The notes below the pieces were generated by a model. That model ran no database searches. It was given only the letters and a program-made list of their open reading frames with translations, and had not been told where the DNA came from. A DNA stretch of 64,000 nt, taken from NCBI RefSeq assembly GCF_000321225.1, contig NW_004450661.1:1971584-2035583 (forward strand), in the 5' to 3' direction. Origin of the DNA: Odobenus rosmarus divergens. Lineage: Eukaryota > Chordata > Mammalia > Carnivora > Odobenidae. The translations under genes and the position numbers were made by a program. Each line of letters begins with the position of its first letter. Position 1 is the stretch's first letter. Positions 58,545 to 64,000 of this stretch are shown piece after piece.

Positions 58545-59300
58545 ATTCCAGGAACCTGGATGTCATCTTTGATTTGGTTTTCTTCTCGCTGATCCCCCTA
58601 CATACAGGCAACCATGGAGTTCTATTCATTTTGCCCCCAGTGGCTTCTGGAACGAGTACACTTTTTTCCATCCACACTGACACATTCGTCTCCCACCTGG
58701 ATGGCTGCACCAGCTGCCCCGACTGGCCCTCTGCCTTTGGCTTTACCCCACCTAATTTATCCTCTGTGCTGCGACTCGATCATTCTCTCCAAAGGCAGTT
58801 CTGATCGCAATGCTCTCCCACTCAGACTCATCAGTGCCCTCCCCAGTGGGGAACACAAGGCTCTCGTGATAGGTCCCCGATCCGCTCCTCCTTCCTTCTC
58901 TCTCCCCACCTTCTCCTACACCTACACTCCAGCCACGGTGAACATGAATTCCTTAGATGTGCTGGGTGCGTCTCATGGCCTGTGCTTCACACAGGCTGGT
59001 CCCCAGGCCTAAAATAACATCTCCTCCCACTGTCCTCCCCTCCCCCCTTTCTACCTGGCCAACTCCCTACCTGTCCTTCATTTTAAGACTCTTCTCTGAG
59101 CTCCCAGCCAGGGCAGCCCGCTCCCAAGCATCCACAGGCGTCCCTGCGGTAGTCAGCCCTGTGTGACATCCTGGCCACCTCACCCGTCCCCTCTCTGTCC
59201 CACATGAGACCTAGTTTCTTGAAGGCAGGGACTCCATCACTTTCAACCAAATGCCCAGGACCTATAAGCCCTGTGTCTGGCACTAACAGACACCCCCAAA
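58545..59300 (+). repeat. Long LINE-2 ORF2 and 3' remnant
   Basis: 'AACCTGGATGTCATCTTTGA' (the L2 phrase for GVILDSS) opens it, then 'CATCAGTGCCCTCCCCAGTG', 'TTTAAGACTCTTCTCTGAGC' and 'CTTGAAGGCAGGGACTCCAT' in order. Frames are broken. Confidence 0.88.
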
Positions 59301-59439
59301 ATAACTGCTAAATAACTTTGGAAATAGTTCAGCCTCTGAGAAGGCAGTTTTTATCCTCCCTCCTTACAGCTCGATCCCTGCCGCATCCACACCATTGGTG
59401 CTCTCCGTTGAAAAGCAGATGTCAAGACAAATCTAAATT

Positions 59440-59985
59440 CTTCCCCTTTGTACATAAAAGACAAAACAAGTCATAGACATGATGTTCACTAAGACATTAC
59501 TGATAAAAAGGAAGAACTGGGGACAGCGTAGGTATCTGACAATAGAAGAATTATTAATTAAAAATAATTCACATTAACTTGGGGAATAATTATATAATTA
59601 TCAGTAAGCAACATTGTAAAGTGAAGTGGATAAGGGATTTGGAGTCAGAAATCCTGGCTTTACTTGCTTGCTATCTGTGGGACCTTCATCACTTAATCAC
59701 TACGACAGTTCCATGAAATGGGAGCACTCCCTCTTCTCACATGGGTTGCTATGATAATAAAACAAGACAATGGATATAAGGCATTTTTTGACATTTTAAA
59801 GCATTACACAAATTCAAATTATAATTATGATGCCTAATTACAGGAAAATATTTAGGATACAAAGCAGGAAAACCTATGTACAAAAATGTGTACAACTGTG
59901 CAAATTATGTGTACACTTAGATAAAGATTGAAAGGAAATAGGCAGAAATGACATTTCTGGGTTATTAGGTTAGGACAGGGGTCAG
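59440..59985 (+). repeat. Old LINE-1 (L1ME-like) split by MIR
   Basis: 'GACATTACTGATAAAAAGGA' and 'AGGTATCTGACAATAGAAGA' before, 'TACAGGAAAATATTTAGGAT' and 'CATTTCTGGGTTATTAGG' after the MIR at 59612-59790. Confidence 0.65.
59612..59790 (+). repeat. MIR SINE
   Basis: 'GGATTTGGAGTCAGAAATCC', 'TTGCTATCTGTGGGACCTTC', 'GGTTGCTATGATAATAAAAC'. Confidence 0.8.
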
Positions 59986-60366
59986 CGAACATTTTCTGTA
60001 AAGGGCCACATAGTAAATACTTTAGGTGTTGTGGGCCATACAGCCTCTGTCAGTTCTGCCCATTGCAGCCCAAAGCAGCCACAGGCAATATGTAAATGAG
60101 TGAGTGTGCCTGTGTTCTAATAAAACTTTGTCTGTAGACACTGAAATTTGAATTTCATGTCTTTTCCATATGTCACAAAATTATTTTTCTCTCTTGAATG
60201 TTTTCAACCATTTAAAAAGGTAAAAACCACTATTAGCCCCTGGGCCATACAGAAACAGATGGTGGGCCATACAAAAACAGATGGTGGGCCATACAAAAAC
60301 AGATGGTGGGCCATACAAAAACAGATGGTGGGCTGCATCTGACCTGCAGGCCACAGTTTGCGATGT
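59986..60366 (+). mobile_element. hAT-like (MER-type) non-autonomous DNA transposon
   Basis: 'GTCAGCGAACATTTTCTGTA', 'AAGGGCCACATAGTAAATAC', 'GTGTTCTAATAAAACTTTGT' and the end 'GACCTGCAGGCCACAGTTTG' match a common hAT-Charlie-class element whose two ends are inverted (AGCGAAC / GTTTGCGA). It has a non-standard insert and the minisatellite near its 3' end. No transposase. Confidence 0.8.
60242..60329 (+). repeat. 22-bp x 4 minisatellite
   Basis: Unit GGGCCATACAAAAACAGATG plus GT. Four copies at 60242, 60264, 60286 and 60308. The last three are identical and the first has one change (AGAAAC). The unit is amplified transposon sequence. The translated repeat (IQKQMVG / TKTDGGP) is not a gene. 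Confidence 0.97.
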
Positions 60367-60369
60367 GAG

Positions 60370-61019
60370 TGGTAAACTATTTTCTTTAATTATAATTGCC
60401 TTTAATGTTGTCACATGATTTTTATATTTAAAGGGGGAAAAAAAGAAGATGTCATGCATTCCCTGGGATCGGCCAGAGCGATTTAAAACTGACCAAGCTC
60501 AAATTCACACATGAGCCTGCTGGCCTGTATTTCCTCTGCAAACTCATGTCCCAGACAAGCTGCCACAGCCCCAGGAGTCCAGCCTCATATCTCCTCAGAG
60601 ATGCTAGTACATGACTTGCTGATTCTTCAGCTTTGACATTTTAAGTTCCCTTCTAATGTCTGAACCCTGACAGCCCAAATCTGACCACTTTCTTGAAGAC
60701 CACAGTCTAGGCTCACCTTGTCCAAGGAATCTCCCTTCATAGACCTCAACCAAACAGCTCACTCCTTTGCTTCATTAAGCAATATGAGGATAGATTTCTT
60801 TATATTGTTTGCAGTTGTTATATCGCAATATGTTCTCTCTTCTAACAAGATAGCAAGAGCAAGATCAGGATCAATGCCTTCTGCTACTTTTCTACCTCCC
60901 ACAGAACCTCCTAGAGCACTATACACACAACAGAACTTTACAAATGCTAGCTGAGTGTAAGTGGTTGGAAGAGACCTAGCCAGTGAATGGGACGGGGTAC
61001 ACAAGCAGATGGTCCAGGT
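60370..61019. other. Unique intron, nothing recognised
   Basis: No repeat, exon or RNA gene recognised. Confidence 0.5.
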
Positions 61020-61240
61020 TTCCGCTGTTGATTTTAGTAACGTTATGGTTAGTGCTCTCTGCAGATCTGCCACCATGAGCCATATTGCCCATTATAATTG
61101 TTCATCTGGTCATTATTTCGACACATTCCAAGCTGCTGCAAAAGTAATTATATTCTGTGCATAGAACCACTTACCGCAATTATAGGCCTTAGCAATGACA
61201 TTATGAGGTAACATTAGATAAAGATGCTATGAATCAATCA
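61020..61240. promoter_or_regulatory. Candidate conserved neural-type enhancer
   Basis: Repeat-free with several homeodomain-like cores: 'GCCCATTATAATTGTTCATC', 'GCAAAAGTAATTATATTCTG' and 'CCGCAATTATAGGCCTTAGC', plus CATCTG E-box and ACATTAGATAAAG (GATA-like). Inference from texture only. Confidence 0.4.
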
Positions 61241-61398
61241 CTCAGGTATAGGAAATATTTTTTAAAGGAAGAAGGGTAAACTAACCACATGAAGCCTGCT
61301 TTAATCAAATGCAGTATTCTTCTGAAACCAGACGTCAGCAAGGAGAAGATCATCAAGCCACACGGACAGAAGAGAACAGGAATAAAAACAGACGTACA

Positions 61399-61604
61399 GG
61401 GCGCCTGGGTGGCTCAGTTGGTTGGGCGACTGCCTTCGGCTCAGGTCATGATCCTGGAGTCCCGGGATCGAGTCCCGCATCGGGCTCCCTGCTCAGCGGG
61501 GAGTCTGCTTCTCCCTCTGACCCTCTTCCCTCTCGTGCTCTCTGTCTCTCATTCTCTCTCTCTCTCAAATAAATAAAATCTTTAAAACAAAAAAACAAAA
61601 AAAC
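61399..61604 (+). mobile_element. CAN-SINE, plus strand
   Basis: GGGCGCCTGGGTGGCTCAG through AAATAAAATCTTT and an (ACAAAAAA)n tail. Target-site duplication AAACAGACGTACA at 61386-61398 and 61605-61617. Confidence 0.97.
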
Positions 61605-61814
61605 AAACAGACGTACAAGGAGTGAGTTTCTTCTCCTTGTGCACATACTCCTTGCTCCAGGTAACGGATCCCCTTGCTGTTCTCCCTCCAGAGTGCCACC
61701 TACTGCTCAGCAGGGGGAGGGCAAGTGACAAGCAGAAAGCGGATTTCCTCACTTCTCAGGTCAGAGGTGTCCAGGGCAGGCCCTACACACGTTCCCCAGA
61801 ATGTGTTCAGCCCC

Positions 61815-61960
61815 TCATACTAGCTGCCATTTATTGAGACTCATAACTCACATGCCAAATAGCGTGCTAAGTGCTTAATATGCATCGGTTCATTTCATCT
61901 TCACCATGACTCCATGAAGCAAGTACTTTTATCCTCATTTCAATAAAAATGTAGGAACGG
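61815..61960 (-). repeat. MIR SINE, antisense
   Basis: 'CCATTTATTGAGACTCATAA', 'GCTAAGTGCTTAATATGCAT', 'CATGACTCCATGAAGCAAGT'. Confidence 0.8.
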
Positions 61961-61989
61961 CTGACACACCCGGGTTTGAGAGATCTACT

Positions 61990-62200
61990 CAGTAAGAGTG
62001 GCCCCATATGCCAGGCACTGTGCAAAGCACTGGGAACTCAATGGTAAGCAAATAATAGAAGTTCTACCTTCATGGAACTTACTCTTCTAGTGAGAGACAA
62101 AAAAAAATAAGAAAAAAACAAGTTTAACAAGATACTATCTGACTGTGTAAAGTGCTATAAAGGACATAAATTGGTTAAATGGGTAAAGAACCATTTTTAA
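61990..62200 (-). repeat. LINE-2 3' end, antisense
   Basis: 'CCAGGCACTGTGCAAAGCAC', 'CATGGAACTTACTCTTCTAG' and 'GTGTAAAGTGCTATAAAGGA'. Confidence 0.8.
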
Positions 62201-63049
62201 TGAAAAGGAGGAAGAAAAGGAGTTGCCCCAGAGAGCCTCAGCCTAAATGTGCAGGGAGAATTTCCGCACTCAAACAGCACACTCGGGGGGGCCAGGGACT
62301 AGGCTGTTCTATTCTCAGGGCTGTTACAGAAACCCCACAAGGGGCTGACCGCCCCCCCCAAGCACGATGCAGTGTGTAAAGAGGGAGACACAGAGGCCTA
62401 TGTGCATTCAGGAAACTGGGAAAACATAAAAAGAGAAGTATAGATAAAGGTTTGTAAAGCATAGGACCCAGTGGAAAAAGTGAAATAGAGACATCCCTGT
62501 TAACGTCTGTCGAAGAGAACGTTCTCCCTACTTGAAGAGCATTTGAACCTCTTTATGTGTGATTTCTGTAATAGGGTGGGGCTCCGTCTAGTAACTTGTT
62601 GGTTTAAGCTTCTTGGCAGAAGCAGTTTCTTTGCAGATATTCTGCTGGTCACGGTTCTGGGGGTGAATGGGATAAGCTTTCCTCAGGCACAGAAAAATGT
62701 ATCAGTAATGGGATAAAATCCAGTAGATTATGCTGCTTCTGTAATGGTGTGATTTTATTAAAATACCAAAGCATTATTACAACTATCAACTAGTTATTGT
62801 ATATAAAAAGAGACTGGCTGCTCAGGGAGAGAGCAAAAGTAGTACAGCTACTCAGTGTAGACAAATTAACTTAACAGAACTCGGGCCAGGCCCACCCCCC
62901 CACCCCCACCCTGCACTGTCTTAACTGGAATCAGCCATATGCCCTACACTGGTGCCTTGGTCTTCCTCCTTGTGATTCTATCTCCTCTCGCCCCCAGCAC
63001 CCACTCCCAGGGCCGTTTGAGAATGTGTCACTTCACAGGGTTGGACTAA
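62201..63049. other. Unique intron, possible conserved stretch
   Basis: 62720-62800 is AT-rich and repeat-free ('GTGTGATTTTATTAAAATAC', 'CTATCAACTAGTTATTGTAT'). C-runs near 62350 and 62896-62910. No exon. Confidence 0.4.
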
Positions 63050-63215
63050 TTCTCACCTCCAACCACAGACCCCTTCCAGATCCTTCACACTTTTACTCCT
63101 GCTTCACTAGTCCTTGAAATGCATCAAATACACCCTACATCTTTCCTTTTTCCCTGCTCCCCACTCTTTGAATGTAACTTCCTTCCCCATGAAGCCTAGA
63201 CCTCATTTATCCATC
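63050..63215 (+). repeat. LINE-2 fragment
   Basis: 'CCCTTCCAGATCCTTCACAC' and 'GAATGTAACTTCCTTCCCCA' fit the L2 3' part, weakly. Confidence 0.5.
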
Positions 63216-63360
63216 TGTCCATCCAACAAATATTCATGGAGTCCTTACTATATGCGGGTGTGACCTAGGCAAGGCAATATAGGGGACATTAAGACCGGTC
63301 ACTTCTTCATGGAGCTTACAGCTTTGTGAAGGAGACAAACTAATAACATCCACAGTACAG
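63216..63360 (-). repeat. LINE-2 3' end, antisense
   Basis: 'CCAACAAATATTCATGGAGT' and 'TTCATGGAGCTTACAGCTTT'. Confidence 0.7.
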
Positions 63361-63774
63361 GGAGGGGATGGGAATACACATACATCTGAACTAGAACAGA
63401 GGTTCAATTTCAGCATTCCCATCACCCTCCAACAATCATCTTTAACATTCAGTCCTTTGGCTTTTCCTCCATGCTCCCAAAAGTCCATTAACCTTGGATA
63501 TTTGGGATCAATCCAAAGATTCACCCTTAGAGAAGAATCACATAAACATGCTGATGTTCTTACTGCAGGCTTAACGGTTTCTAATCTCAAGGAGCCATTT
63601 TCTGTAAACTTAAACCTTCCAATCTCAGTCTAGCTTATAATAAGCTTAAGTTACCATGTACTGCTGTTGAGGTCACCTATTTCACAATCCTCCACAGTAG
63701 ACTATTTTTTTTTTCAAATTCCCAGGGCAAAATTGTATTTATTGTAGGACAAGCACATTTTAACATATTTTTCC
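63361..63774. other. Unique intron, nothing recognised
   Basis: No repeat or exon recognised apart from a T-run at 63703-63712. Confidence 0.5.
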
Positions 63775-64000
63775 TTTAAATTTTTTTATTGTTATGTTAA
63801 TCACCATACATCATTACTTTTTGAGGTAGCGTTCCATGATTCATTGTTTGTGCATAACACCCAGTATTCCACGCAGAACGTGCCCTCTTTAATACCCAGC
63901 CCCAGGCTAACCCATCCCCCCATCCCCCTCCCCTCTAGAACCCTCAGTTTGTTTTTCAGAGTCCATCGTCTCTCATGGTTCGTCTCCCCCTCCGATTTCC
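63775..64000 (-). mobile_element. LINE-1 3' tail, antisense, cut by window end
   Basis: Reversed poly(A)/A-rich end (TTTAAATTTTTTTATTG) then 'TCCATGATTCATTGTTTGTG', 'CTAGAACCCTCAGTTTGTTT' and 'TCTCTCATGGTTCGTCTCCC'. Low divergence from the same tail at 11871-12012 suggests a relatively young L1. The rest of the element would continue beyond 64000. Confidence 0.92.

Noticed and set aside
60242..60329. CRISPR array
   Set aside because: Repeats are directly adjacent with no spacers, in a mammalian intron.
60148..60459. Tandem-repeat peptide on both strands
   Set aside because: Translation of the 22-bp minisatellite; no start context or conserved protein.
61289..61646. Plus and minus frames with SVGWATAFGSGHDPG- and YLREREN-like peptides
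   Set aside because: SINE-derived; the same peptides recur at other SINE copies.

Overview
This window is mammalian nuclear DNA, almost certainly from a carnivore. At least 19 copies of a tRNA-derived SINE are present, in both orientations. They share the carnivore CAN-SINE head (GCGCCTGGGTGGCTCAG), a CT-rich middle and an AATAAATAAAATCTT-type tail. The body wording (CTTCGGCTCAGGTCATGATCCCAGGGTCCTGGGATC, read in pieces) resembles arctoid caniforms (bear, seal, mustelid) more than the dog- or cat-specific subfamilies. This placement is from memory of the families, not a database search.

The only protein-coding feature I can support is one exon of KCNH1 (Kv10.1, EAG1 voltage-gated potassium channel), on the minus strand at 41746-42175. 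It carries S4, S5, the pore helix, the GFG selectivity filter and the start of S6. Both splice sites are clear, and a plausible branch point lies 22 nt upstream of the acceptor. The rest of the window is best read as the two flanking introns: the downstream intron at 1-41745 and the upstream intron at 42176-64000. I found no other KCNH1 exon, no RNA gene other than tRNA-derived SINEs, and no sign of bacterial, viral or plasmid sequence apart from ancient endogenous LTRs.

Layout. 1-2270: minus-strand LINE-1 remnants. 2391-5270: a SINE, MIR, L2, LTR-like pieces and old L1. 5699-7205: a striking inverted duplication with 159-bp arms (157/159 identical) around nested L1, SINE and L2 debris. 7200-13600: L2, MIR, a SINE and three L1 tails, two of them in opposite orientations, then a long minus-strand L1 5' half. 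13600-41000: mostly unique intron with scattered SINE, MIR and L2 copies and several AT-rich, motif-dense stretches that look like conserved non-coding elements. 41060-42880: old repeats flanking the KCNH1 exon. 43000-64000: MLT1- and MLT2-type LTRs, long plus-strand L2 runs, nested SINEs, a hAT-like DNA transposon with an internal 22-bp minisatellite, and a truncated minus-strand L1 tail running off the window end.

Nothing here works as an operon or multi-gene system. The functional content is one channel exon, its splice signals and, by inference, intronic enhancers. I did not find a previously undescribed protein system. The most unusual structural signals are the inverted duplication at 5699-7205, the internal minisatellite at 60242-60329, and an exact 27-bp repeat shared by 23598 and 26889.
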